11,565 nucleotides of DNA from Massilia sp. UBA2604 (GCA_002339265.1 DDKG01000131.1:1-11565); one strand, 5' to 3'; counted from the stretch's first letter, positions 1 to 7,446 are shown. The notes: generated from the sequence alone by a model not told the origin. Numbers and translations: made by a program.

Positions 1-927
1 GTAGCCGTATTCCATCCAGTCTTCCGGCGTGATCTCGACGCCCGCATGGCGCGCCATCGCGACGATGTGCGGCTGGGCGTTGCTCGAGCCGCCAATGGCC
101 GCGTTGACCACGATCGCATCCAGGAAGGCGTCGCGCGTCATGATCTGCGATGGACGCACGTCGTCCTTGGCCAGTTCGACGATGCGCCGGCCCGTTTCAT
201 AGGCCATCTGGCCGCGTTCGCGGTAAGGCGCGGGAATCGCCGAGCAGCCGGTCAGCGACATGCCCAGGGCTTCGGCCACGGCATTCATCGTCGAGGCCGT
301 GCCCATCGTGTTGCAGTGGCCGGCCGACGGCGCCGAGGCGGTGGCGATATCGACGAACTTCTTCTCGTCAATGGCGCCGGCCGCCAGCTGGCGGCGCGCC
401 TTCCAGATCGCGGCGCCCGAGCCCACCAGTTCACCTTCGAACCAGCCGTCGAGCATCGGGCCGCCCGACAGCACGATGGCGGGAATGTCGACCGTGGCCG
501 CGGCCATCAACTGGGCCGGGACGGTCTTGTCGCAGCCCGTGGTGAGCACCACGGCGTCGATCGGATAGCCGTGCAGGATCTCGACCAGGCCCAGGTAGGC
601 CAGGTTGCGGTCCAGCGCCGCGGTTGGACGGCGGCAGTTTTCGAAGATCGGATGCAGCGGGAATTCCATCGGGATGCCGCCGGCGTCGCGGATGCCGTCG
701 CGCACCCGCTTGACGGTCTCCAGGTGGATGCGGTTGCACGGCGTGATGTCGCTGCCGCTCTGGGCGATGCCGATGATCGGCTTGCCGCAGCGGAGCTCTT
801 CGGGCGTGATCCCGTAGTTCATGAAGCGCTCGAGGTAGAGCGCGGTCATGTCGATGCGCTCCGGATTGTCGAACCAGTCCTGGGACCGGTAGCGACGCTT
901 AACGTTTTTGGTGAAACTGTCGGTCAT
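1..927 (-). CDS. xylD: D-xylonate dehydratase XylD, IlvD/Edd family (partial, N-terminal 309 codons)
   Basis: Dehydrates D-xylonate to 2-keto-3-deoxy-D-xylonate, the third step of the Weimberg pathway, in the cytoplasm. The reading frame is open from ATG at 927 to the left edge, so about half of a normal enzyme of roughly 590 residues is present. The [2Fe-2S]/Mg2+ site is visible: Cys64 (ITPCNR), Cys132 with Lys134 (TTGCDKT) and Cys205 (AGHCNTMGT). The three cysteines keep the spacing known for L-arabinonate dehydratase of Rhizobium (Cys59, 127, 200). The N-terminal block [20 protein letters not shown] closely resembles Caulobacter XylD as I remember it. The start lies 20 nt after the xylC stop, with only a weak AAGAG ribosome site. 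The catalytic serine expected near the C-terminus lies outside the window. Family members also use L-arabinonate, so substrate choice rests on resemblance and on the xylXBC neighbours. Confidence 0.93.
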   Translation of the reverse strand, partial: MTDSFTKNVKRRYRSQDWFDNPERIDMTALYLERFMNYGITPEELRCGKPIIGIAQSGSDITPCNRIHLETVKRVRDGIRDAGGIPMEFPLHPIFENCRRPTAALDRNLAYLGLVEILHGYPIDAVVLTTGCDKTVPAQLMAAATVDIPAIVLSGGPMLDGWFEGELVGSGAAIWKARRQLAAGAIDEKKFVDIATASAPSAGHCNTMGTASTMNAVAEALGMSLTGCSAIPAPYRERGQMAYETGRRIVELAKDDVRPSQIMTRDAFLDAIVVNAAIGGSSNAQPHIVAMARHAGVEITPEDWMEYGY

Positions 928-947
928 TTCTGTTGCTCTTTTCTGGT

Positions 948-1847
948 CTACGCCTGCAACCGCAGCGCATGCTGCGGCAATCCCGGCACATCGGCACGGA
1001 AGGTGAACAGCCCGCCCGCGAGCGGCTGCGCTTCGAGCTGGGCGGCGGACAGGCCCTTGCGCGCGGTCGTAGCATACACCGTGCGCAGGTCGTCGCCACC
1101 GAAGGCGAGCTTGGTGATGTTCGCGCACGGAAAGCGCACTTCGCCCACCTTGCGTCCCTGTGGATCGAAACGGTCGATGCGCCAGCCGCCGAAGGTGGCC
1201 ACCCACAGGCAGCCTTCGGCGTCGACCGCCATGCCGTCCGGATAGCCGCCGTCGGCCAGCTCGGTGAACAGGCGCTTGCCTGCGACCGCGCCGTCCTGGC
1301 CCAGGTCGAAGGCGAAGACGCGCTTGGCTAGCGTATCGGTGTGGTACAGCGTGCGCCCGTCCGGGCTGACGGCCGGGCCGTTGGTGATCACGTAACCGTC
1401 GTCTACCCGACTCGCCTCACGCCCGTCGAAACGGTACAGGGCGCCGGTGGGCTGGTCTTCGGAGTCGTCCATCGAGCCGAACCACAGGCGTCCCGCGGCG
1501 TCGACGTGGCCGTCGTTGAAGCGGTTGCCAGGCTGGTCGGCCTCGACCTTCAGCAAGGGCGTGAACTCGCCACTCGTTTCATGGAAGCGGTACAGACCGT
1601 CCTCCAGCGCGCAGGCGAAACCGCCGCCCGCGACCGGCACCACGAAACTTACCTGCCCCGGCGCATCCCAGCTGCGCTTGTTGCCGTTGTCGGCGTCATA
1701 GCAATGCAGGCGCCGGCCCTTGATGTCGACGAACCAGACCTGGCGCGCGCCGGCATGCCACAGCGCGCCTTCGCCGAGCGTGGCGCCGACGTCCCACAGG
1801 CAATGCGGCACGGTGGTGACGGTGCGCGTGCTCATTTGCGTGCTCAT
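948..1847 (-). CDS. xylC: D-xylono-lactonase XylC, SMP-30/gluconolactonase family
   Basis: Hydrolyses D-xylonolactone to D-xylonate, the second Weimberg step; cytoplasmic, no signal peptide. The 299-residue protein has the six-bladed beta-propeller pattern of SMP-30 lactonases. Its metal ligands can be placed as Glu26 (LGEGALW), Asn156 (ITNGP) and Asp204 (YPDGMAVD), with a substrate-site Asn111 in RFNDG. The stretches YHTDTL and TTARKGLS are also found in Caulobacter XylC as I recall it. The chosen ATG (1847-1845) overlaps the xylB stop by four bases (ATGA), which suggests translational coupling because no good ribosome site is visible. A second in-frame ATG at 1835 begins an almost identical 12-base unit (MSTQ then MSTR) and would give a 295-residue protein; the sequence alone does not decide between them. 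The gene is followed after 20 nt by xylD. Confidence 0.92.
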   Translation of the reverse strand: MSTQMSTRTVTTVPHCLWDVGATLGEGALWHAGARQVWFVDIKGRRLHCYDADNGNKRSWDAPGQVSFVVPVAGGGFACALEDGLYRFHETSGEFTPLLKVEADQPGNRFNDGHVDAAGRLWFGSMDDSEDQPTGALYRFDGREASRVDDGYVITNGPAVSPDGRTLYHTDTLAKRVFAFDLGQDGAVAGKRLFTELADGGYPDGMAVDAEGCLWVATFGGWRIDRFDPQGRKVGEVRFPCANITKLAFGGDDLRTVYATTARKGLSAAQLEAQPLAGGLFTFRADVPGLPQHALRLQA

Positions 1848-2635
1848 GCGCCGTACCAGCCCGCGTCGACGAAATATTCGCGGCCGCTGCAGCGGCGCGC
1901 GTTGTTCGAGGCCAGGAACAGCGACAGCGCCGCCACGTCCTGCATTTCCACGCGCTCCTGCAGGCACTGGCCGTTGAGGATGCGCGCTTCCTCGTGCGGC
2001 GTGTGCCACAGCGCTTCCTGGCGCGGGGTGCGCACGGCGCCGGGAATCACCGCCACGGTGCGGATGCCATGCGGCCCCAGTTCGCGCGCCATCGCGCGGG
2101 TCATGCCTTCGACGCCGGCCTTGGCCGTCATGTACAGGGCCAGCTCGGTATGCGGCAGGTGCCACGAAATCGAGCCGAAATTCTGGATCACGCCATGGCC
2201 CTGCGCTTTCATGCCGGGGAGGACGGCCTGGGAACAGAAGAACTGGTGGCGCAGGTTGACGTTCATCCGGCTTTCCCAGTAGGCCGGGGTGACGTCGCCG
2301 ATGGTGTGGCGGTCGTCGTTGGCGGCGTTGTTGAGCAGGATGTCGACGGCGCCGGCGTCCTGCACGATGCCGTCGAAGGTGCGCTTGAGCGCATCGAGGT
2401 CGGTCAGGTCGCAGTGGAGGAAGGTCGGTGCATGGGTCGCGGCGGAAAGCGACTCGGCCAGGGCGCGTCCTGCGCCCTCGGCGATGTCGAGGAACCAGAC
2501 CCGGGCGCCCTGCCCGACGAAGGCGGTGACCAGCTCGGCGCCGATGCCGCTGCCGCCGCCGGTGATGACGACGCGCTTGCCGTTCAGGTCCGGATAAGTT
2601 GCGTATACAAAGGCTGGTTGTGTAGTGTCAGACAT
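1844..2635 (-). CDS. xylB: D-xylose 1-dehydrogenase XylB, short-chain dehydrogenase/reductase
   Basis: Oxidises D-xylose to D-xylonolactone with NAD(P)+, the entry step of the Weimberg pathway; cytoplasmic. The 263-residue protein is a classical SDR: nucleotide-binding TGGGSGIG at 26-33, acidic Asp50 at the end of the second strand (usual sign of NAD+ preference), NNAAND at 102-107, and Ser155, Tyr168 and Lys172 as the catalytic residues (YMTAK). The segments NVNLRH, NFGSISWH and the C-terminal DAGW resemble Caulobacter XylB, which is about 15 residues shorter. The difference is mainly at the N-terminus. The ATG at 2635 lies 23 nt after the xylX stop; only a weak GGAA stands upstream, consistent with reliance on coupling inside the operon. 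SDRs for galactose or arabinose are similar, but the four-gene set favours xylose. Confidence 0.92.
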   Translation of the reverse strand: MSDTTQPAFVYATYPDLNGKRVVITGGGSGIGAELVTAFVGQGARVWFLDIAEGAGRALAESLSAATHAPTFLHCDLTDLDALKRTFDGIVQDAGAVDILLNNAANDDRHTIGDVTPAYWESRMNVNLRHQFFCSQAVLPGMKAQGHGVIQNFGSISWHLPHTELALYMTAKAGVEGMTRAMARELGPHGIRTVAVIPGAVRTPRQEALWHTPHEEARILNGQCLQERVEMQDVAALSLFLASNNARRCSGREYFVDAGWYGA

Positions 2636-2658
2636 GGGTTTTCGTATTCCAGGTGTTT

Positions 2659-3843
2659 TTATTCCGGGACCAGCAGGCCGCGCTGCGCCAGGTTGGCGTA
2701 CAGCGCGCGCACGCCAAAGGTCCAGGGCGTGATCGCGTCGCTGCGTTGCACGGTGTTGACCAGGGTGCCGAGCGATGGGGTCGAGATGCCGACCTTGTCG
2801 CCCAGGTGGTGGGTAAAGCCGCCGCCAGCGGCGTCGCGGTCCTTGATCGGCGAGAACATCGTGCCGAGGAACAGCATGAAGCCGTCCGGGTACTGGTGGT
2901 GCGCGCCGCAGGTCTGGGCGACCAGGTCGAGCGGGTCGCGGCTGATCTCGCGCATGCGGCTGCTGCCTTCCAGGATGAAGCCGTCGTCGACACCCTCGAT
3001 CAGCATGTTCACTTCGCATTCGCGCAGGGTGTCGAGGGTATAGGTGGCGTCGAACAGGCGGATGAAGGGACCAATGGCGCAGGAGCCGTTATTGTCCTTG
3101 GCCTTGCCCAGCAACAGCGCGCTGCGGCCTTCGATGTCGCGCAGGTTGACGTCGTTGCCCAGGGTGGCGCCGACGATTTCGGCGCGGCTGTTCACCGCCA
3201 GCACGATCTCGGGTTCCGGATTGTTCCAGTGCGAGGTCGGGTGCAGGCCGATGTCGGCGCCGTGGCCGACCGAGGACATCGGCTGCGACTTGGTGAAGAC
3301 TTCGGCGTCCGGGCCGATGCCCACTTCCATGTACTGCGACCACAGGCCGCGCGCCGACAGCTCGGTCTTCAGGCGCTGCGAGGCCTCGGAGCCCGGCACG
3401 ATGTCCGACAGGTCGGTGCCGATGGTCGCCTGCAGCTGCGCGCGCAGTGCTTCGGCGCGCGACGGATCGCCCTTGGCCTGCTCTTCGATCACGCGTTCCA
3501 GCAGGCTGACGGCGAAGGTCACGCCGGCAGCCTTGATCGCCTGCAGGTCGCACGGCGCCAGCAGGCGCATGCCGTTGTTGCCCGCCTCGCCGCGCAGGGC
3601 GGCGTCCATCAGCTCCTGCACCGCGCCCAGGTCTTCGCCCTCGGCGCTGCCCGCGATCGACAGCAGGTCGCGGCGTTCAAACAGGTCGGCCACGGTTGGC
3701 GCATGGCGGGTGATGTCGACCACGCGGCCGCCGCGCACGGCGACCACGGCTGGACCTTCATTGGCGCCGGTGCGCCAGACCCGGCCGACCAGCAGCGCGC
3801 GGTCGAGGTCATCGGGAAGCGGATTGGCTTGGATAGTAGTCAT
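2659..3843 (-). CDS. xylX: 2-keto-3-deoxy-D-xylonate dehydratase XylX, fumarylacetoacetate hydrolase family
   Basis: Converts 2-keto-3-deoxy-D-xylonate to 2-oxoglutarate semialdehyde, the fourth Weimberg step; cytoplasmic. The 394-residue protein carries the FAH-fold core in its second half. The divalent-metal ligands are visible as Glu210 and Glu212 (NNPEPEIV) and Asp231 (LGNDVNLRD), followed by GRSALLLGKAKDNN and HQYPDGF, blocks shared with Caulobacter XylX as I remember it. The first ~190 residues (with LLAPCDLQAIKAAGVTFAVS) are the family's N-terminal extension. ATG at 3843 is preceded by AGAGGA, three bases upstream. An in-frame upstream ATG at 3951 lacks a ribosome site and would encode the operator, so it is rejected. 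It is the first gene of xylX-xylB-xylC-xylD. In Caulobacter xylA stands between xylX and xylB; here those two are 23 nt apart with no xylA. Confidence 0.92.
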   Translation of the reverse strand: MTTIQANPLPDDLDRALLVGRVWRTGANEGPAVVAVRGGRVVDITRHAPTVADLFERRDLLSIAGSAEGEDLGAVQELMDAALRGEAGNNGMRLLAPCDLQAIKAAGVTFAVSLLERVIEEQAKGDPSRAEALRAQLQATIGTDLSDIVPGSEASQRLKTELSARGLWSQYMEVGIGPDAEVFTKSQPMSSVGHGADIGLHPTSHWNNPEPEIVLAVNSRAEIVGATLGNDVNLRDIEGRSALLLGKAKDNNGSCAIGPFIRLFDATYTLDTLRECEVNMLIEGVDDGFILEGSSRMREISRDPLDLVAQTCGAHHQYPDGFMLFLGTMFSPIKDRDAAGGGFTHHLGDKVGISTPSLGTLVNTVQRSDAITPWTFGVRALYANLAQRGLLVPE

Positions 3844-3860
3844 GATTCCTCTATTGATGA

Positions 3861-3880
3861 TGCCGCCCCAGGGGGCGGCA
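3861..3880 (-). promoter_or_regulatory. Perfect hairpin in the xylX leader, just upstream of the ribosome site
   Basis: Nine bases (TGCCGCCCC) and their exact complement (GGGGCGGCA) are separated by only two bases, giving a very GC-rich stem that folds in practice with a four-base loop. It sits between the operator region and the AGAGGA ribosome site of xylX. There is no U-tract after it on the minus strand, so it does not look like a terminator. It may protect the 5' end of the xyl mRNA or modulate initiation; that role is inference. Confidence 0.5.
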
Positions 3881-3919
3881 ATATCGGGTTCGTGGGTGCG
3901 AGCGTCGGCGGACATGATT

Positions 3920-3943
3920 CTAACATTAATGTTAACGCAATCA
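3920..3943 (-). promoter_or_regulatory. Operator O1 upstream of xylX (candidate XylR/LacI-type site)
   Basis: Contains the perfect 14-bp palindrome TAACATTAATGTTA (3921-3934) overlapping TGTTAACGCAATCA (3930-3943). It ends 76 bp before the xylX start. Twenty of 24 positions are identical to the element at 7447-7470, in the same orientation relative to the downstream minus-strand gene. The 14-mer resembles the xylose operator recalled for Caulobacter (TGTTAGCGCTACCA), a LacI-family XylR target. A possible -10 box, TAGAAT (3922-3917, minus strand), overlaps the palindrome, which would suit repression, but no convincing -35 box is seen at normal spacing. Confidence 0.6.
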
Positions 3944-3967
3944 TTGGCCAACGTCGATCCGCCCTGG

Positions 3968-4013
3968 CTTCGCTTCCCGCGCTTGCCGGTTCAGGGCAAG
4001 CGCGGGGGCGAAG
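3968..4013 (-). terminator. Strong hairpin after the TonB receptor gene, probable transcript end
   Basis: A 12-bp perfect stem (CCCGCGCTTGCC with GGCAAGCGCGGG) closes a seven-base loop (GGTTCAG). It is extended by CTTCGC/GCGAAG after a 2x1 internal bulge, for about 18 paired bases in all. It begins 16 nt beyond the receptor stop codon and lies before the xylX operator, where a transcript end is expected. No run of U follows on either strand, so it is not a textbook intrinsic terminator. It could instead be a 3'-end-stabilising or REP-like element. Confidence 0.5.
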
Positions 4014-4029
4014 TCTGGCGGCGCCGGCG

Positions 4030-7000
4030 TCAGAACGTGCCGCGCAGGCCCAGCTGGAAGGTACGGCCCGGGTCGTAGAAGCCGAACTGCGCGTTCTCGA
4101 ACTGGAAGTACGAGTCACGCTTGGCCTTGTTGATGTTGACGACGTCGAACGTGATGGTCGGCCAGCCCTCGCGGTCCATCACCTGCTCCAGATCGATGCT
4201 CGACGAGAAGTCGGCCTGCTTGTAGGCGCGGCCATACAGGGCAGCCGCCGCGATGCCGTTCTGGCCGCCGTTGGCCGCCTGGCTGCCTTCGCGGTAGGTG
4301 TGCGAGAAACGCGCCATGAAGCCGTGGTTCTCGTAGTAGACGCCGAAGTTGTTGCTCTTGCGCGGCACGTTCAGCGCCACGAAGCCGTTGGTGCCTTCGC
4401 CGCTGGCCGACTGGTTGATCAGGGTCGCGGTTTCGCTGAAACCGAAGCCCTTGATCGGCAAGAACCTGTCGAGCGGCTGGACCCAGCCGATTTCCAGGCC
4501 GCGGATGCGCAGGATGCCGCCGGCATTGCGTTCCTGGCTCATCACCACGGTCGCCGCGCCCGGGCCGCCGCGGGCGTCGATCGCCGCCTGCTGGTTCGGA
4601 ATCAGGTTGGCATAGGTGACGCCATACTGCTCCAGCGCGCTGAACGGCAGCGAACGGTTCTCGATCACCGTGAAGCCCTTGAGCTTCTTCTGGAACACGG
4701 TCAGGCTCACATAGCCTTCGCCGCCGGTGTACCAGTCGACGCCGAAGTCCAGGTTCTTCGAGATGTACGGCTGCAGTTCCGGACTGCCGATCGTGCCGAC
4801 GTCCGCCGACACCGAGCTGAAGTTGATGCCAGGACGCAGCGAGTTCGGATTGGCGCGCGTCATGCTCTTCGACGCCGCGGCGCGCACGATGACGTTGTTG
4901 GCGACCGTCAGGGCGGCGGTGCCGGACGGCAGCGTGTTGTTGTAGGTGTTGTTCACATACTGCCACTCGGTCGCGTTCGGGTACTTGGAACCGTTCGCGG
5001 TCAGCGATGCGTTGCGTGGGTCGGCGAACGAATTCAGCGAGCCGACCTCCTGCTTGGTGCGCACATACCGTACGCCGACGTTATACCGGAACGGCAGGTT
5101 GGCGAGCAGGGTCGAGCCATTGAGCTCGGTATAGAAGCCCGAGGTCTTCTCGCGCATATAACCCGCGCTCGCACCGGTCGACGAACTGGTCGAATCCGGC
5201 GCCGTCGAGTTGTAGTAGTCGTAGTTCGAATCCTTCTTGAAACGGTCCCAGTCGACGACCAGGCGACCGTATTCGCCAGGCACCAGATAGCTCGCCAGCT
5301 GGTCGGCCGGGATCAGCGAACCCTGGTAGATCAGCTGGTCGGTGCGTCCCGCGGTGTAGCCGGTGCCGAAGCCCGGATAGAGGGCCGCGGCGCTTGCGCC
5401 AGGCGTGTTGGCGCCGTCGCAGGCCGGAGCGCCGTTGGGGCCTTGCAGGAACACGTTCGGATTGTTGCCGCACACCGCAGCCTGCCAGGCGGCCGAGTTG
5501 TCCTGGCCGCGGATGCGGCGGTCGATGTCGTCGTAGGCGTAGCCAAGCTTCAGGTTCAGCTTGTTGTCGCCCCAGGTCAGGTCGGTATGGAAGCCCTTGG
5601 TGCTGGTTTCGCGCAGCTCGTTCTGGATGTTGACGCGGCCGCCTGCCCAGCCGAGATTCGCCGGATTGTTCACATCGTTGTTGAACGTGATGCTTGGCAC
5701 GCCGCCATTGGTGGCGTCATAGCTGGCCACCAGTCCGCTGTTTGCCGCGGTGATCGGCATGACGGTCGGCGCTTCGTGCGAGAAATCCGACTCCGTCGCG
5801 TTGGCCTGCGCCTCGAGCTTCAGGGTTGGCGCGATCTGCCACGTCATCCCCGGGTTGATGCCCTTGAGGGTGGTCTTGTCGCGGCGTGGGCCGTATTCGA
5901 TGAAGTAGCGCGAGTTGGCGAAGGTGCCGCTGGTCGCCGTGCAGCCGGCGTTGCAGTCCGGGCGGTCCACGGTCATATTGAGCGGGATGGCAAACTCGTT
6001 GCGCATGGCCCAGGTGTAGGCGACGCGCGCCATATCGTCGTCTTTTTCGCTGTACAGCGTGTCGACGTAGAAATGCAGGTTCTCGGTCGGGCGGTATTCG
6101 GCGCTGATGATGGCCGACGCCTTGTCGCGGTCACCGTAGTAATCCATGTAGCGGCCGAGGCGAGGAACCAGCGCGTTGTCGATCGCGGTGATGCTCGTGC
6201 CCGGATTGTTCGCCTCCAGGAAGCCCTGGTTGATCGGCGTGCCGGGGACGAGTCCCGCGCCGGCGCCGACCGGCACGGTGCCTGGAATCGTCCAGTTGCC
6301 GCCGCCGGTGTTGTTACGCGACGGCAGGCCGTTCTGCGCCGCCGACAGGTTGGCATTGGTCAGGCCAACCGTCTCGTAGCCGGTGGTGCGCGCCTTCTGG
6401 CGGTTGAAGTAGACGCCGCCGAGGATACCGAACTTGTCGCCCCAGGTCTTGCTGGCCAGGAGCGAGCCGCGGCCGCCGACGTCGTTCGCGATTTCCTGCT
6501 TCTGCGCGGTGGCGCTGTAGACGACGTAGGTGCCTTCCTTGTCGAACGGACGCGCGCTGCGCAGATTGACGACGCCGGCGGCGCCGCCTTCGAGGTGCGA
6601 GGCGTTCGGGCTCTTGCTGACGGTCAGCTTGGTGAACAGCTCGGTCGGCAGCAGGTCGAGGTCGATCTCGCGGTTGGTGCTGGCGCCATCGATCGGGCCG
6701 GACGAAGCGACCGCGATCTGCGCGTTATTCAGCAGGACCTTGGTGAAGCTCGATCCCAGGCCGCGGATCTGGACGTTCATGCCCTCACCCGTCACGTCGC
6801 GTGAAATCTGGACGCCGGGAATGCGGCTGAGCGACTCGGCGATGTTCTTGTCCGGGAATTTACCCATGTCTTCCGAACTGATGGTGTCCTGGAAGCCGAC
6901 CGCTTCCTTCTTGTCGCGTGCGGACGCCAGCAGACTGCCGCGGTAGCCAGTCACTTTGACGACGTTCACGTTGGCTTGCGCGTTCGCATCGGTCGTGGTC

Positions 7001-7113
7001 GCGGTTGCGGTGTCTTGCGCGTACGCCTGGTGAACCAGGCCCGCCATGACGGTCAGACCGAGCGCCCACTGGCGGCGGCGAGCTGCACCCTGTTGCTTGA
7101 AATTGCGAGTCAT
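4030..7113 (-). CDS. TonB-dependent outer-membrane receptor (Xanthomonas/Caulobacter type), probable xylo-/aldouronic-oligosaccharide importer
   Basis: An outer-membrane beta-barrel that takes up a ligand using TonB/ExbBD energy. The 1027-residue protein starts with an arginine-rich n-region, a hydrophobic stretch and a signal cleavage site after AYA (residue 32). A TonB-box-like segment follows near 50-56 (NVVKVTGY), then the plug domain at about 65-185 (IAESLSRIPGVQI, MNVQIRGLG, EGGAAGVVNLRS). The rest is barrel, ending in the terminal phenylalanine typical of outer-membrane proteins (LGLRGTF). Two closely spaced cysteine pairs (387/391 and 548/565) probably form disulphides in loops. Length and motifs fit the TonB-Xanth-Caul subfamily, often linked to plant polysaccharide loci. 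The ligand is inferred only from neighbours (alpha-glucuronidase and xylose genes). ATG at 7113 is preceded by AGGAGA, six bases upstream. It appears to be its own transcription unit under operator O2. Confidence 0.93.
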   Translation of the reverse strand: MTRNFKQQGAARRRQWALGLTVMAGLVHQAYAQDTATATTTDANAQANVNVVKVTGYRGSLLASARDKKEAVGFQDTISSEDMGKFPDKNIAESLSRIPGVQISRDVTGEGMNVQIRGLGSSFTKVLLNNAQIAVASSGPIDGASTNREIDLDLLPTELFTKLTVSKSPNASHLEGGAAGVVNLRSARPFDKEGTYVVYSATAQKQEIANDVGGRGSLLASKTWGDKFGILGGVYFNRQKARTTGYETVGLTNANLSAAQNGLPSRNNTGGGNWTIPGTVPVGAGAGLVPGTPINQGFLEANNPGTSITAIDNALVPRLGRYMDYYGDRDKASAIISAEYRPTENLHFYVDTLYSEKDDDMARVAYTWAMRNEFAIPLNMTVDRPDCNAGCTATSGTFANSRYFIEYGPRRDKTTLKGINPGMTWQIAPTLKLEAQANATESDFSHEAPTVMPITAANSGLVASYDATNGGVPSITFNNDVNNPANLGWAGGRVNIQNELRETSTKGFHTDLTWGDNKLNLKLGYAYDDIDRRIRGQDNSAAWQAAVCGNNPNVFLQGPNGAPACDGANTPGASAAALYPGFGTGYTAGRTDQLIYQGSLIPADQLASYLVPGEYGRLVVDWDRFKKDSNYDYYNSTAPDSTSSSTGASAGYMREKTSGFYTELNGSTLLANLPFRYNVGVRYVRTKQEVGSLNSFADPRNASLTANGSKYPNATEWQYVNNTYNNTLPSGTAALTVANNVIVRAAASKSMTRANPNSLRPGINFSSVSADVGTIGSPELQPYISKNLDFGVDWYTGGEGYVSLTVFQKKLKGFTVIENRSLPFSALEQYGVTYANLIPNQQAAIDARGGPGAATVVMSQERNAGGILRIRGLEIGWVQPLDRFLPIKGFGFSETATLINQSASGEGTNGFVALNVPRKSNNFGVYYENHGFMARFSHTYREGSQAANGGQNGIAAAALYGRAYKQADFSSSIDLEQVMDREGWPTITFDVVNINKAKRDSYFQFENAQFGFYDPGRTFQLGLRGTF

Positions 7114-7119
7114 TCAATG

Positions 7120-7143
7120 TCTCCTGATGGTTTTTTTACTTCT
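7120..7143 (-). repeat. Translation-start repeat, copy A (receptor gene)
   Basis: On the minus strand this reads AGAAGTAAAAAAA, five variable bases, then AGGAGA, ending six bases before the receptor ATG. The same 13- and 6-base blocks at the same spacing stand before the small ORF (7391-7414), with 19 of 24 positions identical. It supplies the receptor gene's ribosome-binding site and an A-rich enhancer-like tract. Confidence 0.6.
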
Positions 7144-7168
7144 GATTTACTTGTACTTCTAAGTAAGC

Positions 7169-7226
7169 AACCTTCTTACGGTTGTCTGGTGTGGGTAGAA
7201 CTGCCCTGTGCGGCGCACAGAAGGTT
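7169..7226 (-). promoter_or_regulatory. Structured leader upstream of the receptor gene
   Basis: AACCTTCT (7169-7176) is the exact complement of AGAAGGTT (7219-7226), and inside lies CTGTGCGGCGCACAG (7206-7220), an inverted repeat of seven bases around one base. Competing short stems also exist, for example GTAAG (7163-7167) with CTTAC (7175-7179) and CAACC with GGTTG near 7168-7184. The mRNA leader could therefore switch between folds. No known riboswitch class is recognised. Confidence 0.35.
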
Positions 7227-7241
7227 CTTTCCCGGCGCGCT

Positions 7242-7385
7242 CTAGCTGCAGGTCACGCTGTTCGAACTGAGGGGATGCGCATGGCGCGGGGTCGGCGAAT
7301 CCGACCACGCGGCTGGAATGGATGGGTGAAGGGTGCGGCTGCCGGACGGCATGGCCGGACGTGCGGCGACGTCTCGCTGTTGCAT
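7242..7385 (-). CDS. Possible 47-residue leader ORF in the receptor transcript (unrecognised)
   Basis: A 48-codon frame begins at ATG 7385 behind a strong ribosome site (AGGAGA, five bases upstream) and stops at TAG 7244-7242, 128 nt before the receptor start. The peptide begins MQQRDVAARPAM and ends SNSVTCS; it is rich in Pro, Ser, Ala and Arg, with no hydrophobic segment or known motif. About three quarters of third codon positions are G or C, somewhat low for this DNA, so coding support is modest. The case rests on its start region, a near copy of the receptor's own, and on its place 61 bp from operator O2, similar to the distance from O1 to xylX. It may be a regulatory leader peptide, a short protein, or the relic of a duplicated gene start. 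Confidence 0.35.
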   Translation of the reverse strand: MQQRDVAARPAMPSGSRTLHPSIPAAWSDSPTPRHAHPLSSNSVTCS

Positions 7386-7390
7386 GCTTA

Positions 7391-7414
7391 TCTCCTCGTT
7401 ATTTTTTTACTTCT
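7391..7414 (-). repeat. Translation-start repeat, copy B (small leader ORF)
   Basis: Second copy of the AGAAGTAAAAAAA-N5-AGGAGA block, differing from copy A (7120-7143) only in the five middle bases. It ends five bases before the ATG of the 47-residue ORF. Flanking bases are not clearly alike, so either a short duplication or selection on the start region could explain it. Confidence 0.55.
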
Positions 7415-7446
7415 TCTATTTCAAGCACATGTTACGAACATCTCTA

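Noticed and set aside
46..1245. 399-codon open frame on the plus strand
   Set aside because: Runs opposite xylD and xylC, which show complete family motifs on the minus strand.
1..3843. L-arabinose or galactose oxidative pathway instead of xylose
   Set aside because: IlvD/Edd, SMP-30 and SDR members occur in those pathways too, but all four proteins share distinctive blocks with Caulobacter XylX, XylB, XylC and XylD as I remember them.
3844..3951. Upstream start for xylX at 3951
   Set aside because: No ribosome site, and the extra 36 residues would be encoded by the operator and leader hairpin; ATG 3843 has AGAGGA.
2653..6804. 1383-codon open frame on the plus strand
   Set aside because: It lies opposite xylX and the TonB receptor, both with clear motifs; the composition (Arg, Ala, Val, Asp, His rich, no domain) is that of an antisense shadow in GC-rich DNA.
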